Origin: Streptomyces sp. BR123
Lineage (GTDB): Bacteria; Actinomycetota; Actinomycetes; Streptomycetales; Streptomycetaceae
Direction of reading: 5' to 3'
Assembly (NCBI RefSeq): GCF_013401435.1
Contig: NZ_JACBGN010000007.1
Location: 1 to 64,000, forward strand
DNA: 64,000 bases
Part shown: piece by piece, positions 26,901 through 35,338 of the stretch
Layout of the letters: each line of letters begins with the position of its first letter
How positions within the stretch are numbered: the stretch's first letter is position 1
Program-made: the position numbers and the translations under genes
The notes under the pieces: generated by a model
The model's input: only the letters and a program-made list of their open reading frames with translations
Database searches by the model: none
Told to the model about the DNA's origin: nothing

Positions 26901-27405
26901 CCACGCGGCCCTGGATCGGCCCGAGCAGGCACTCGCCGCCACCGAGGAGTGCGTACGGATCCTCCGCGGCCTGACGCGCGCCTACCCCGAGGCCCACCTG
27001 TCCCACCTGCCGGTGCAACTGCACACCCTCGGCACCCGGCTGGCGGCCGTGGGGCGCACGGAGCAGGCCCTGGCGGCCCTCGAGGAAGCCCTCGACATCC
27101 GCCGCACCCTCGCTTCCCGCGACCCGGACGCCCACCTGCAAGGGCTGGCGAGCAGCCTGATCGCCGTGACCGTACGGCGGGAGCAGTCCGGCCGGCCGGG
27201 GGAGGCCCTCGCCGCCCTCGAGGAAGCCGTCGCCGTCTATCGCACCCTGGCCGCCACCCGCCCCGCCCACGTCCCCGACCTCGCCAAGGCCCTGTACACG
27301 CTCTCCCGCAGGCTGGAGGGGCAGCACCGGTGGGACGAGGCGCTGGCCGCGGCCCGCGAGGCGTTCCGCCTCCTGCCCGAACTCGCGCTGTACGAGCGGC
27401 GCTGA
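23983..27405 (+). CDS. trypsin-like protease-NTPase-TPR protein (predicted conflict effector)
   Basis: The 1,140-residue protein has three parts. Residues 1-210 are a trypsin-like serine protease with the triad visible: LTSAHVAG (H31), RDDAALVEV (D66) and GGLSGAAMF (S158). Residues 245-600 are a P-loop NTPase with Walker A GPAGQGKT (274-281) and Walker B LLVVLDYAE (320-328), of STAND type. Residues 700-1140 are at least eight TPR-like repeats with the recurring phrase EEALAAxEEAL. This matches NTP-dependent conflict architectures in which TPRs sense and the NTPase oligomerises to switch on the N-terminal effector. No signal peptide, so it acts in the cytoplasm. The target is unknown. Confidence 0.85.
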   Translation: MRRDRLVAVGGPGGPGSGYVIGPRLVLTSAHVAGRRGTRVQVFRPGGNAVFGGAVVWCGTPGGRDDAALVEVDDAGWRPPAGAGVHWGRLVTEQPGQPCATWGVPDVVQRPGAAVEAAQLAGTVNPGSGFVANRHVMDLGPYPPVWPTDGSSPWGGLSGAAMFCGRLLTGVVAADAGRSGHAALSVVPAYVLHHDAEFRAVLAEHCAGAMVLEAVEFQDVAEAGPVAPAGGLGSAAALLQAGRQVVAFHGREELLGRLARWCRQEGFGSWLLHGPAGQGKTRLAHQLAATLAPDGWAVLWPRAGATPAELRAVGRAAKPLLVVLDYAETRAAQLAAILEAAAEHGGATPFKVFLLARTAGDWWASAQAVSRTAEELLDGTPVAALPALESDAAARPEAYRRAAEAFAAALPEVRGRQGPDWPALAAALPSLEVNRASMDNALTLHMTALADLLDAADPGPAEDGAGPAAGVEDRLLLHERRYWEQSATACGLRPALSTATLDAALAAALLVGAAGRDQAAEVLRKVGGLADQPRDRRDAVLAWIAALYPSADPGPWGSLQPDRLTERLIGRRLEAQPGLAHDLVPGITEEQAGRLLTLYSRAAAHAVFAGQLDDQLTALCVRHRTVLAPTAMAAATQVERPGPLVAGLQQIAADPRTPLDTLRQLDDRVPRSQRLAVWACDLAWHLVARHRGLPHSPDLVWSLHSLSSRLAALDRREEAVAPAEEAVTVARSLSDAVPLIASLNAYADRLRDLGSREEALATITEAVALSRSLGSGRTSDLVESLNKLAALLGDLRRQEAALAASEEAVRLRRDAGTGSDAEARQLARSLNVHSERLWDLGRKEEAMEALIEAARLHDGLAGAGSAYSPAHVATLSEMAVKGAEMGWLKGALSVAERVVHLSRAMARTRPDAHLPQLAQSLGRLAWALEDSGRKEEALAAAEEALAIHRGLVAIHPDAHLMALNASLSTVAALHAALDRPEQALAATEECVRILRGLTRAYPEAHLSHLPVQLHTLGTRLAAVGRTEQALAALEEALDIRRTLASRDPDAHLQGLASSLIAVTVRREQSGRPGEALAALEEAVAVYRTLAATRPAHVPDLAKALYTLSRRLEGQHRWDEALAAAREAFRLLPELALYERR

Positions 27406-27439
27406 TCCGGCGGGCGTCGTGCGGGATCCCGGCGAGCCG

Positions 27440-27766
27440 GGGCTGCGGGGCGCGGGCTTCGGCGCCAGGTGGACCTCGGGGGCGAGCATGCACCATGCGT
27501 TCACGCTGTAGCGGGCGAGGATGCGGGTGGCGAACTGCTCGCGGACCTCCGGGCCACCAAGGGCGCAGGCCACTTCGACGGCCGGGGAGGTCTCTTGGAA
27601 GAGCCGAACGATTTACAGTCCCGGGCCCGGCCGCCGCCGTACCCCCGCCCTTGGCCAGCCACTCGGGCGGCACGGTGTCCGGGTAGTCCTCGACCCGGCG
27701 CAGCGGGAACTCCCCCAGGCCCGGGGGCAGGGCGTGGGTGCCGGACTCCGGCAGCCGCAACGTCCG
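27440..27766 (-). pseudogene. remnant of an unidentified protein
   Basis: Leftward, RLPESGTHALPPGLGEFPLR and EDYPDTVPPEWLAKGG have strong coding character, then the frame changes. The second half reads ALGGPEVREQFATRILARYS and NAWCMLAPEVHL. Both parts resemble real Streptomyces proteins, but the middle is missing. I cannot name the family. Confidence 0.4.
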
Positions 27767-28050
27767 GATAGAACGGGTCTACACCCCTTGACCAAGGAAC
27801 AGTGCATTTCCATCGACCCGTACCGAACCTGTCACCACGGACCCTTCATCCCGTTCGAAGCCATAATCGCCGCAGAAGCGCCGGTCGAGCCGGATCGTTA
27901 CCTCAAGTTTCGCCCAGATCCAGTGACACCGAGGCGGCAGCATTCTTAGCTTCCTCTTACACGCGTCTTGACGCTTCTACGTACCCCGCGGTTCCACGCG
28001 CACCGGCGATCCCGCTCCGCGTCCCGCGTCCCCGAGGAAAGAGTTGCAAC

Positions 28051-28869
28051 ATGAAGGTCCCCAAGGCTGGCGCGATGGCCGCTGTGATCGGCCTCGCCCT
28101 GACCGCCACCGGCTGCGGCGGCGACGAAGGACCCAAGGGGACCCTCTCCATCGGCATCGCCTTTGACCAGCCCGGTGTCGGCCTGCGCGAGGCGGGGGGC
28201 ACCTTCTCCGGCTTCGACGTGGACGTCTCCAGGTACATCGCCAAGGAGCTCGGCTACAAGCCGGAGCAGATCGAGTTCAAGAAGGTCGACAGCTCCGAAC
28301 GCGAGCTGCTGCTCCAGTACAACGAGGTCAAGTTCGTCGCCGCGACCTACACGATCAACGACAAGCGCCGGGAGAAGGTCGACTTCGCGGGCCCGTACTT
28401 CACGGCCCACCAGGACCTGCTCGTCCGCGCCAACGACGCCACAATCACCAAGGCCGAGGACCTCAACAACAAGACGCTCTGCTCCACCGCCGGCTCCACC
28501 TCGGCGCAGAACGTCAAGCAGAACCTGGCGCCGAAGGCCAGCGTGCTGGAGCTCGACGGCTACTCGGAGTGCGTGATCGCCCTCCAGGACGGCGTGGTCG
28601 ACGCCATGACCACGGACAACGCGATCCTGGCCGGGTACGCCGCCCAGAAGGGCAACACGGGCAAGTTCCGGCTCGTCGGGCTGAGCCTGAGCAACGAGAG
28701 CTACGGCATCGGCATCAAGAAGGGCAACAAGGATCTGCACGCCAAGATCAATGCCGCCCTCAAGAAGATGGTCCAGGACGGCTCCTGGGACGCGGCCGTG
28801 AAGAAGAACTTCGGCCAGTCCAACTTCAAGCACGAGCCCGCCCCGCAGGTCACCTCCGCGGGCAGCTGA
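28051..28869 (+). CDS. gluB: glutamate-type ABC transporter substrate-binding lipoprotein
   Basis: The 272-residue lipoprotein has signal peptide and lipobox (LTATGC) in the first 21 residues. The periplasmic-binding-protein type 3 domain shows GFDVDVSRYIAKELGYKPEQ, KFVAATYTINDKRREKVDFA and GPYFTAHQDLLVR, plus a second lobe with GSTSAQNVKQN. It resembles GluB, which captures glutamate or related amino acids. The partner permease and ATPase genes (gluA, C, D) are absent here, so it is an orphan or depends on components elsewhere. The ribosome site is GAGGAAAG; a perfect hairpin follows the stop. Confidence 0.85.
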   Translation: MKVPKAGAMAAVIGLALTATGCGGDEGPKGTLSIGIAFDQPGVGLREAGGTFSGFDVDVSRYIAKELGYKPEQIEFKKVDSSERELLLQYNEVKFVAATYTINDKRREKVDFAGPYFTAHQDLLVRANDATITKAEDLNNKTLCSTAGSTSAQNVKQNLAPKASVLELDGYSECVIALQDGVVDAMTTDNAILAGYAAQKGNTGKFRLVGLSLSNESYGIGIKKGNKDLHAKINAALKKMVQDGSWDAAVKKNFGQSNFKHEPAPQVTSAGS

Positions 28870-28883
28870 CGGCGCCCGGGGCG

Positions 28884-28916
28884 GCGGCAAGGGAGAACCG
28901 GAAACCCCCTTGCCGC
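28884..28916 (+). terminator. terminator of the gluB-like gene
   Basis: GCGGCAAGGG (28884-28893) and CCCTTGCCGC (28907-28916) form a perfect 10-bp stem around 13 nt, starting 15 nt after the stop codon. Confidence 0.75.
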
Positions 28917-28923
28917 ACCCGGG

Positions 28924-29105
28924 TCAGGTCAGCGGCGCCTTGTCGGCCAGCACCTTGAGGAACTCCCGCTTCCAGGCCGGGTGGTCGGGCCAGGCCCGGG
29001 CCGAGACAAGGGTGCCGTCGACCACGGCCTCGGAGTCCTCGAAGGCCGCCCCCACCGCCTTCATGTCCGGCTCCAGGGCCGGGTACGCGGTCACCCGCCG
29101 ACCGC
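28924..29105 (-). pseudogene. DJ-1/PfpI-family C-terminal remnant
   Basis: Leftward codons [20 protein letters not shown] then [18 protein letters not shown] match the last strands of PfpI/DJ-1 family amidotransferase-like proteins. The nucleophile-Cys region is absent, and upstream sequence belongs to another fragment on the opposite strand. Non-functional stump. Confidence 0.6.
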
Positions 29106-29109
29106 CCGG

Positions 29110-29411
29110 GAGGGCCTGGCCGAGCTGCTGGACCGTGAGACGCCGCTCAGGCCGGAGCAGGCGGCAGCTCGGCTCGGCGTCCGTCGGGTCGATTTTGAGT
29201 GGATGCGCCGCCTGGGCTGGATCGCTCCGATCTCCTGGGGCTGCGTCCAGTTCGGCGCGAGCAAGGCCGGCGCCGTCGACGTCCCCCGCTTCTCCGCCGG
29301 CCACGTCGACGACCTGCCCAGGGCACACCCCAGGTCGACTGGGCGCAGCTGCGCACGGTCGGCAAGGGCCGGCGCTCTCCCCTCGCCGGACTCCAGGCGC
29401 AGCCGGCCTGA
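29110..29411 (+). pseudogene. remnant of an HTH-type accessory protein
   Basis: [20 protein letters not shown] continues [17 protein letters not shown], a helix-turn-helix-like stretch. [17 protein letters not shown] follows and, after a one-base shift near 29323, [20 protein letters not shown]. It is truncated at the 5' end by junction with the PfpI stump. The family looks like one found on Streptomyces plasmids and chromosome arms; function unknown. Confidence 0.45.
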
Positions 29412-29560
29412 GCTCCGCGGCCCGGCCCTGAAGGGACGACACCTCTTCCCCTCGGCTATCGCGTGGGAAAGACACCTCATGCGGTTAAGCCGTCAAGCGA
29501 AGACCGGTCCCTTGCGGAAATCGGATACTCGCCGCGGATACGGCCTGCGAGGCTGTGGGG

Positions 29561-30082
29561 GTGACTGAGACGACCCCTTACGACGCCGACCGTGCCCGAT
29601 TCACCCGCCAGGCTCTGGCACGCCTGGTCCTCTGCGACCACTCCGTGAACGTGGCCGACCACGCGAGTGGCTTGGTGGCCACCGAGTGGGACGCCGACAC
29701 CGGTCCCGGGGGCCGGGTAAGCCAGGCATTCCAGCTCATCGAGCTCGCAGAGCGCGCTCTGGCCGCGGCCGTGATCTACGAACGCGAGCGCGGCAGTTCC
29801 TGGGCGGAGATCGCCCAGTACCTGGGAATCGGTCCGGCGCAGGCGGAAGAGCGTTTTGCCGCGGACCTGGACGGCTGGAACACAGCTTTCGACGTTCCCT
29901 ACCGCCTCGACGAGACCGGCCGCAAGCGCATACCGCAGCTGCCCACGGCAGCGTACGACCCCGACTCGGCCTGCTACCTCCTCAACCGCTGGGCCTCCGT
30001 CCAGCGCGTGGGGATCGACGCCGTGAGCTCGGGCCTGGTCATGGCCGCGCCGGAGGAAGAGTGCCCGTCAGTCACCCCGTAG
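29561..30082 (+). CDS. hypothetical protein with sigma-region-4-like HTH
   Basis: About 173 residues, GTG start (a second GTG lies at 29555). Sequence begins MTETTPYDADRARFTRQALA. The central RERGSSWAEIAQYLGIGPAQ looks like a helix-turn-helix. The C-terminus has LLNRWASVQRVG. No enzyme motif. Its stop overlaps the end of the convergent IS110 gene by 11 bases, so the insertion reached the very end of this gene. Confidence 0.55.
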   Translation: MTETTPYDADRARFTRQALARLVLCDHSVNVADHASGLVATEWDADTGPGGRVSQAFQLIELAERALAAAVIYERERGSSWAEIAQYLGIGPAQAEERFAADLDGWNTAFDVPYRLDETGRKRIPQLPTAAYDPDSACYLLNRWASVQRVGIDAVSSGLVMAAPEEECPSVTP

Positions 30083-31306
30083 CGGCGTTCGCGGGGAAAG
30101 CGATCGCTTCGTCGAACAGACTGCGCGTCTGAAGGCAGTGGTGGAGTTGGCCGAGCATCCGGTTGAACAGGTGCCGGAGGGCCTGCGTGTGCCAGTCACC
30201 TCCTGCTCGGCGGCGCCGGTGGTGGGAGTCCGCGCCGGATGAACCGCTGAGGGAGGTGAAGGCCCACAGGTGGCCGACGTGGTTGAGCCGGTTGTTCTTG
30301 ACGAACCGGCGTCCGACGTAGCGGCGCTTACCGGAGGCCCGCGTGATCGGGGCCGAGCCGGCGTACGCCTTCAGTCCTCCAGCCGTGGCGAACCGGCTCC
30401 TGCCGTCGCCGATCTCGCCCAGGATGCGGGCACCGACCTGGAGGCCGATCCCGGGGAAGCTCAGCATGATCGTCGCGTCCGGGTGTGACCGAAAGGCCTG
30501 CTCGGTGGCGCTCGCCAGGTCATCGACCGCCTGACAGGCCGCGTCCAGCTGCAGCAACAAGGCCAGTGCCTGCTTGCCCATGGCGTCCTCGACGAGAGGC
30601 AGCTGCCGAGGAGCTTCCTCGCGGAAGAGCTGCTGGATTCGCTCCGCGTCCGTCTCGATGCCCCGGCGGCGGCCGGCTCGCCGGAGCATGGCGGTCAGCT
30701 TCCCCATCGGCAGCTTGGCCGCCAGAGCAGGTGTGGGCGCGACGGCCAGGATGCGGCGGGCATCGGGGCGGGTCAGGGTTCCCGGCTTGTCCCTGAACGC
30801 CTCGATCATCGCCGGGAAGTACTCCCTGAGCAGGGACCGCAGCTGATTGGCGACCTGCTGCCGGTTCCAGACCGCGTCCTGCTGTGCGCAGGCCAGGACA
30901 GAGACGGCTTGGGCCAGGTCGTTGTCAGCGGGTAGCGGGTAGCGGGGCGGTGTACCGGCGCGTCGGTGCGGATGATGTTCGCGAGCACCAGGGCGTGGCC
31001 CGGGTCTGACTTCTTGCGGCTGACTCCGTGCCGGTCGCGGTAGCGGGAGGCAACCATCGGGTTGACCGCGTAGATCTTGCGGGGGCCCTGCCGCAGCGTG
31101 GCGACCAGCAGGCCGCGGCTGGTCTCGATGGCCACCGGGATCGGCGCTTCCGCGGTGTCGCCGTGCTCGGCCAAGAGGTCCAGCAGCAGCCGGTAGCCGT
31201 CCAGGTCGTCGTTGATCCGGCACTTGGCCAGCAGCTTGCCGGTGTCATCGACGAGCGCGACGTCGTGGTGTCCCTCTGACCAGTCGATTCCGCAGAACAC
31301 GTCCAT
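30072..31306 (-). pseudogene. IS110-family transposase, frameshifted
   Basis: The N-terminal part starts MDVFCGIDWSEGHHDVALVD, with the DEDD-type first acidic residue, then IETSRGLLVATLRQG and DPGHALVLANIIRTDA. The C-terminal part carries the transposase_20 region FPGIGLQVGARILGEIGDGR and continues FATAGGLKAYAGSAPITRASG. Between them, near 30,940, a local repeat of CGCTACC shifts the frame (expected HRPLPADNDLAQ). Restoring it would give about 400 residues, the family norm. IS110 elements lack conventional terminal repeats, so ends cannot be drawn. Confidence 0.8.
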
Positions 31307-31366
31307 GGATCCCGCCCCTTCTCCGGTGCTGTTCTCGAAGGCGAGCACGCAGGGCCGCACGGCGCA

Positions 31367-31687
31367 CTAATTCCAGGGCTCCAAGGCCCGCCACCTCATC
31401 AGCCGTGCGCGGCACCGCCGGACCGCACGGGCGCACGCCGTGTCCAGAGCTCGAAGCTGGCCGTTCCCGACGACCCGCCACACTCGGCCGTCGGCTCCGT
31501 CGCGGGTCAGCCGGGGCAGGGTGGTGGTCGCCACGGTGAGCCGGTAGTTCACGTTCCCGACCCGGCGGGCCCGCTCGTGGAAGACGGCCCCTCGTAGCCG
31601 GCGCCGCGCGGCGCGGGGCCGGGCGAAGGCGAACAGCACCGCCGGGAAGGGCCGCGCCAGAGACGGCCCGGCTTGCCACCTGAGCAA
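31367..31687 (-). CDS. hypothetical basic protein, possibly a fragment
   Basis: A 106-codon frame reads GNVNYRLTVATTTLPRLTRD then GRVWRVVGNGQLRALDTACA and ends RWRALEPWN. The last two-thirds looks coding, the N-terminus does not, and there is no ribosome site. It may be the tail of a larger gene cut by the IS110 insertion. Family unknown. Confidence 0.3.
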   Translation of the reverse strand: MLRWQAGPSLARPFPAVLFAFARPRAARRRLRGAVFHERARRVGNVNYRLTVATTTLPRLTRDGADGRVWRVVGNGQLRALDTACARAVRRCRARLMRWRALEPWN

Positions 31688-31793
31688 CCCTCACCCACCA
31701 CCGCGAGGCCTGAGCCGCAGCGGATACGGCCTCGCGGTGATGCACGTTTCCGGCAGGAACTGGCGAGCCGCTACCAACGCGCTGTCTTCCAGG

Positions 31794-32141
31794 TCACCGA
31801 CTGACGTACTCGAAAACGCCTCCGTCCGGGTGCCGCAAGACCGCCCGACGTCCGTTCGGCGTGACCGCAGGAGCGGCGATCACCTCAGCGCCCGCCGCCT
31901 CGCAGGCCGCGACCGCGGAGTCCAGGTCCGGGACGGACAAGGTGGCTGCCACCCCGGCGAACCGCTCCGCGGCCTCCCTCGGCCCAGTGAACAGGAGAAA
32001 GGGGCCCGTGCTGGCCAGCTTCAGCCCCGCGAACTCAAACCGGACCGCCGGCTCACCAGTCAGTCCCTCATAGAAAAGCGCGGCCGATTCGAGGTCGTCC
32101 ACACGCCGTCGCAGAACCACTGAGTCAATCGCCATGATCAC
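31794..32141 (-). CDS. VOC/glyoxalase-family protein
   Basis: The 115-residue single-module protein starts MIMAIDSVVLRRRVDDLESA, with AALFYEGLTGEPAVRFEFAG, TGPFLLFTGP and RRAVLRHPDGGVFEYVSR. This is the vicinal-oxygen-chelate fold; the final Glu of FEYV is a typical metal ligand. It probably acts as a small dioxygenase-, lyase- or resistance-type protein; the substrate cannot be told. The alternative ATG two codons in is equally possible. Confidence 0.8.
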   Translation of the reverse strand: MIMAIDSVVLRRRVDDLESAALFYEGLTGEPAVRFEFAGLKLASTGPFLLFTGPREAAERFAGVAATLSVPDLDSAVAACEAAGAEVIAAPAVTPNGRRAVLRHPDGGVFEYVSR

Positions 32142-32396
32142 ATCATCGCAGCAGAGCGGCGCCCATCCGAGCGATCAGCATAAATCCCCTTGCTGATCAA
32201 GTAGCCCGCCGCAGAACTCTGCACACGACCCCGTACTCAGCTCTGCAGATGAACTCGTACGCCGACACCACCTGGAGGAGCCGGCGGCACGCTGCCGATT
32301 GAGCCCGGCGAGGTGATGCATCAGGGCGAGGACCTCGGGTGGTGGGTGCGCAGCCAGGAGCTGGCCCGCATCAGCCACCACCAGCACGAAGGCGCC
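32142..32396. other. short gap with possible debris
   Basis: Minus-strand codons MLVVADAGQLLAAHPPPEVL and ALMHHLAGLNRQR look coding but stop soon; family unknown. The rest carries nothing recognisable. Confidence 0.25.
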
Positions 32397-33383
32397 TCAT
32401 GCTTGCCGATGCAGGTGATCGTCGTCGGTGGCGAGGGATGTCAAGCGTGCTGCCCAGGGCGGGTCGGCGCCGGGGACGGAGCAGGTGAGGGCGGCCACGT
32501 GCGCTGCGAAGGAGCAGGCGTTGGCGGTGTCATCGAGGGTCAGGGTGTCGAGTCGGCCGCCGAGGTGACCGAGTGCGGTGAGGCGGTGGAGCAGCCCGGC
32601 GGTGAAGGAGTCGCCGGCGCCGACGGTGTCGACGACTTCGACGGCCGGTGCGGGGACGGTGACGCGGTGGCCGTCGAGGGAGGCGAGGGCGCCGCGGCTG
32701 CCGAGGGTGATGACGACGAGGCGGGCTCCGGCCTCGTGCCAGGTGTCGCAGGCCTGCTCGGGAGTGGCTCCGGGAAGAAGCAGGGCGAGGTCGTCTTCGC
32801 TGAGGCGGAGGATGTCGGCGAGGGCGCACCAGCGGTGGAGTTGCCTGCGGTAGGCGGCGGGCGGTACGAGCAGGGGACGGACATTGGGGTCGATGGAAAC
32901 GCTGGCGTGCTCGCGTGCGTCGGCGAGGTGGTCCTCGATGTGGCTTCCGCCGGGCCGGCGGATCAGTGCCAGGGATCCGGTGTGCAGGGCGGCGGTGTGC
33001 CCGTCCGGTGCGGTGGTCAGTTCGTCGGGATTCCACTGCCAGTCGGCGGCACCGTCGGCAAAGAAGGAGTAGGTGGCCTGGCCGGCCTCGTCGAGGTTGG
33101 CGATGGCGAGGGTGCTGGGCTCGGGGGCGTTCACGCTGTCGGTCAGGTCGACGCCGGAGGCGGTGAGGTGGTTGCGGAAGAGGGTGCCGAAGACGTCGTG
33201 GGAGATGCGGGCAAGGAAGCGGGTGGGAGTGCCGAGCCGGGCGAGGGCGACGGCCGTGTTGGCGGGGCCGCCGCCGGGGAGGACGTTCAAGGCGAGTTGG
33301 GCGGGGACGGAGTGGGAAGCGTCGGTGAAGGCGTCGGCGACGCATTCACCGATGACGGTGATGCCGCAGGTGGCCGTGCTCAT
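32397..33383 (-). CDS. PfkB-family sugar kinase, probable fructokinase
   Basis: The 328-residue ribokinase-fold protein shows the first PfkB signature GGGPANTAVALARLG and the second signature DTVGAGDSFTAGLL with catalytic Asp. SIDPNVRP supports a carbohydrate kinase. As the last gene of a fructan/sucrose uptake locus it most likely phosphorylates fructose in the cytoplasm. It starts MSTATCGITVIGE, 64 nt after the permease stop. Confidence 0.88.
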   Translation of the reverse strand: MSTATCGITVIGECVADAFTDASHSVPAQLALNVLPGGGPANTAVALARLGTPTRFLARISHDVFGTLFRNHLTASGVDLTDSVNAPEPSTLAIANLDEAGQATYSFFADGAADWQWNPDELTTAPDGHTAALHTGSLALIRRPGGSHIEDHLADAREHASVSIDPNVRPLLVPPAAYRRQLHRWCALADILRLSEDDLALLLPGATPEQACDTWHEAGARLVVITLGSRGALASLDGHRVTVPAPAVEVVDTVGAGDSFTAGLLHRLTALGHLGGRLDTLTLDDTANACSFAAHVAALTCSVPGADPPWAARLTSLATDDDHLHRQA

Positions 33384-33447
33384 GAAGTGTCTCTCTGCGG
33401 GGGTGGACGTGGGGTGCGCACGCAGGTGCGGGTGCTCGGTCGGTGGG

Positions 33448-34290
33448 TCAGCCCTTGACGGCGGAGCTGGCGACGCTCTGGACGAACCACCGCTGGAAGA
33501 ACGCGAAGACGATCAGGACGGGCAGGACGAGCAGGACGCCGAAGGCGAGGACCTGGCCCCAGTCGACGGGCGTCTGTCCCTGGAAGACGCTCATTTCCAG
33601 CGGCAGGGGGCGGACCGAGGGATCGGAGACCATGAGGACGGGCCAGAGGAAGGAGCCCCACTGGGTGAGGAAGGTCAGGATGGCGACCGAGGCGAAGACC
33701 GGCTTCGACATCGGGACGATGATCGCGAAGAAGGTCCGCCAGGGGCCGGCGCCGTCGATGCGGGCTGCCTCTTCGATGCTGGGCGGGATGGCCCGGAAGA
33801 AGGTGGCGAACTGGTAGATGGAGAAGGCGTTGGCGATGAAGGGGATCGCCTGCATGTAGATGGTGTTGCGCTGGTTGTTGAACATGTAGAACAGCGGCAC
33901 GGCCACCGCTTCGAACGGGACCAGCATCAGCAGCAGGATGAGGGCGAAGACGACGCCCTGACCTTTCCAGCGCAGGCGGGCCAGCCCATAGGCGGCCATG
34001 GAGTTGACGATCAGGCCGCCGAGGACGACGACGGTGGACAGCAGCAGGGAGATGCCCATGAAGCGCCAGAAGTAGCCGGTGGCGTCGGAGTCGAAGCTGT
34101 CCAGGACGGCGCTGTAGTTGTCGAAGGAGAGGTGGGTGGGCAGGAAGCCGGTGAGGCCGCTCAGGACTTCGTCCGAGGGCTTGAAGCTGCCGAGGATCAG
34201 GTAGAGGACGGGCAGGACGAAGATGAAGGACAGCACGCTCAGGACGGCGTAGTCGAGGAAGCGGCGCAGGGAGCTTCGGGTCTGGGCCAT
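33448..34290 (-). CDS. carbohydrate ABC transporter permease (MalG type)
   Basis: The 280-residue protein has six hydrophobic segments and the EAA loop (EEAARIDGAGPWRTFFAIIV) that contacts the ATPase. Starts MAQTRSSLRRFLDYA, 5 nt after the stop of its partner, so the two permeases are coupled. No ATPase gene is in the cluster; Streptomyces sugar importers of this class commonly share the MsiK ATPase encoded elsewhere. Confidence 0.88.
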   Translation of the reverse strand: MAQTRSSLRRFLDYAVLSVLSFIFVLPVLYLILGSFKPSDEVLSGLTGFLPTHLSFDNYSAVLDSFDSDATGYFWRFMGISLLLSTVVVLGGLIVNSMAAYGLARLRWKGQGVVFALILLLMLVPFEAVAVPLFYMFNNQRNTIYMQAIPFIANAFSIYQFATFFRAIPPSIEEAARIDGAGPWRTFFAIIVPMSKPVFASVAILTFLTQWGSFLWPVLMVSDPSVRPLPLEMSVFQGQTPVDWGQVLAFGVLLVLPVLIVFAFFQRWFVQSVASSAVKG

Positions 34291-34295
34291 GGGGA

Positions 34296-35285
34296 TCAGT
34301 CCTCGTTGCCGGTGCGGAGGACGCGGCGCTGGATGAGGGTCAGGGCGACGACGATCAGGAAGAAGACGACGGTGATCGCGGATGCCTGGCCGATGTTGTT
34401 CTGGTCGAAGGCGGTGGTGACGGCCTGGTACATCACGGTGCGGGTGGCGTCCTCGTCGAGTCCGCCGCCCTTGACGAGGACGTAGACCTGGTCGAAGACG
34501 CGGAAGGACAGCACCGAGGTGAGCATGGCGACGAAGGCGAGAGTGCCACGGATGCCGGGCAGGGTGACGTGGCGGAACTGCTGCCAGCGGGAGGCCCGGT
34601 CGAGTTCGGCGGCCTCGTAGAGCTCGCCGGGGATCTGCTGGAGTCCTGCGAGGAGGATGACCATCTGGAAGCCGACACCTTGCCAGATGGACAGCACGAT
34701 GATCGAGGCCATGGCGGTCAGACCGTCGCCGAGCCAGTCGAAGGCCCCCCAGTTGCCGAAACTCACCGCGTCCAGCGCGGAGTTGAGCAGGCCGTCGCCG
34801 CTGCGGGCGAGGATGAGCCGCCAGATGACGGCGACCAGGGCCATGGGGAAGACGACCGGCAGGAAGAACAGCGACCGGAAGACGCCGATGGCCTTGAGTT
34901 TGCGGTTGAGCAGGATCGCGAGTGCCAGCGCGAGGCCGGTCTGTACGGGGACCACGACCACGGTGAAGGTGAGGTTGTTCAGCAGGGCCCGCAGGAACGG
35001 GCCGGACATGTCGGGGTCGGTGAACAGGCGCCGGTACTGCTCGATGCCGAAGAAGCGGGGCGGCAGCGGGGAGCCGAGGCGGACGTTGTAGAAGGAGAGC
35101 ACGACGGCGTAGACGAAAGGTACGCCGACGAAGGCGATCAGTCCGCCGAGGGCGGGCGCGGACATGAGCAGTCCGCGCAGCCAGTCGCGGTTCCTGCGCC
35201 CGGGTCGTTTGCGAATCCGGGAGGTCGATGGCGGAGTCGGTTTCCTGCCTGCGGGGGCGGCGGGTGCAGGGCTCACGGTGGTCAC
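34296..35285 (-). CDS. carbohydrate ABC transporter permease (MalF type)
   Basis: The 329-residue protein starts MTTVSPAPAAPAGRKPTPPS. A basic cytoplasmic N-terminus precedes six hydrophobic segments and the EAA motif YEAAELDRASRWQQFRHVTL. It forms the membrane channel with the next gene. It lies 53 nt downstream of the binding-protein gene in the same leftward operon. Confidence 0.88.
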   Translation of the reverse strand: MTTVSPAPAAPAGRKPTPPSTSRIRKRPGRRNRDWLRGLLMSAPALGGLIAFVGVPFVYAVVLSFYNVRLGSPLPPRFFGIEQYRRLFTDPDMSGPFLRALLNNLTFTVVVVPVQTGLALALAILLNRKLKAIGVFRSLFFLPVVFPMALVAVIWRLILARSGDGLLNSALDAVSFGNWGAFDWLGDGLTAMASIIVLSIWQGVGFQMVILLAGLQQIPGELYEAAELDRASRWQQFRHVTLPGIRGTLAFVAMLTSVLSFRVFDQVYVLVKGGGLDEDATRTVMYQAVTTAFDQNNIGQASAITVVFFLIVVALTLIQRRVLRTGNED

Positions 35286-35338
35286 GGTAGGGGTCCTCTC
35301 CCGGCTGCTGGATGCCGGCTATGGCGACTGACCGCCGG

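Noticed and set aside
23983-27405. TPR repeats as a DNA repeat or CRISPR array
   Set aside because: The repetition is at protein level with variable DNA and no regular spacers.
26176-27573. Leftward 465-codon frame
   Set aside because: Mostly antisense to the TPR repeats. Its repetitive look copies the TPR periodicity. Only its first ~45 codons, before 27440, may belong to a separate remnant.
33073-34485. Rightward 470-codon acidic frame
   Set aside because: It lies antisense to a clear ABC permease and the start of PfkB. Composition (Asp/Glu/Gly repeats) is typical of high-GC shadows.
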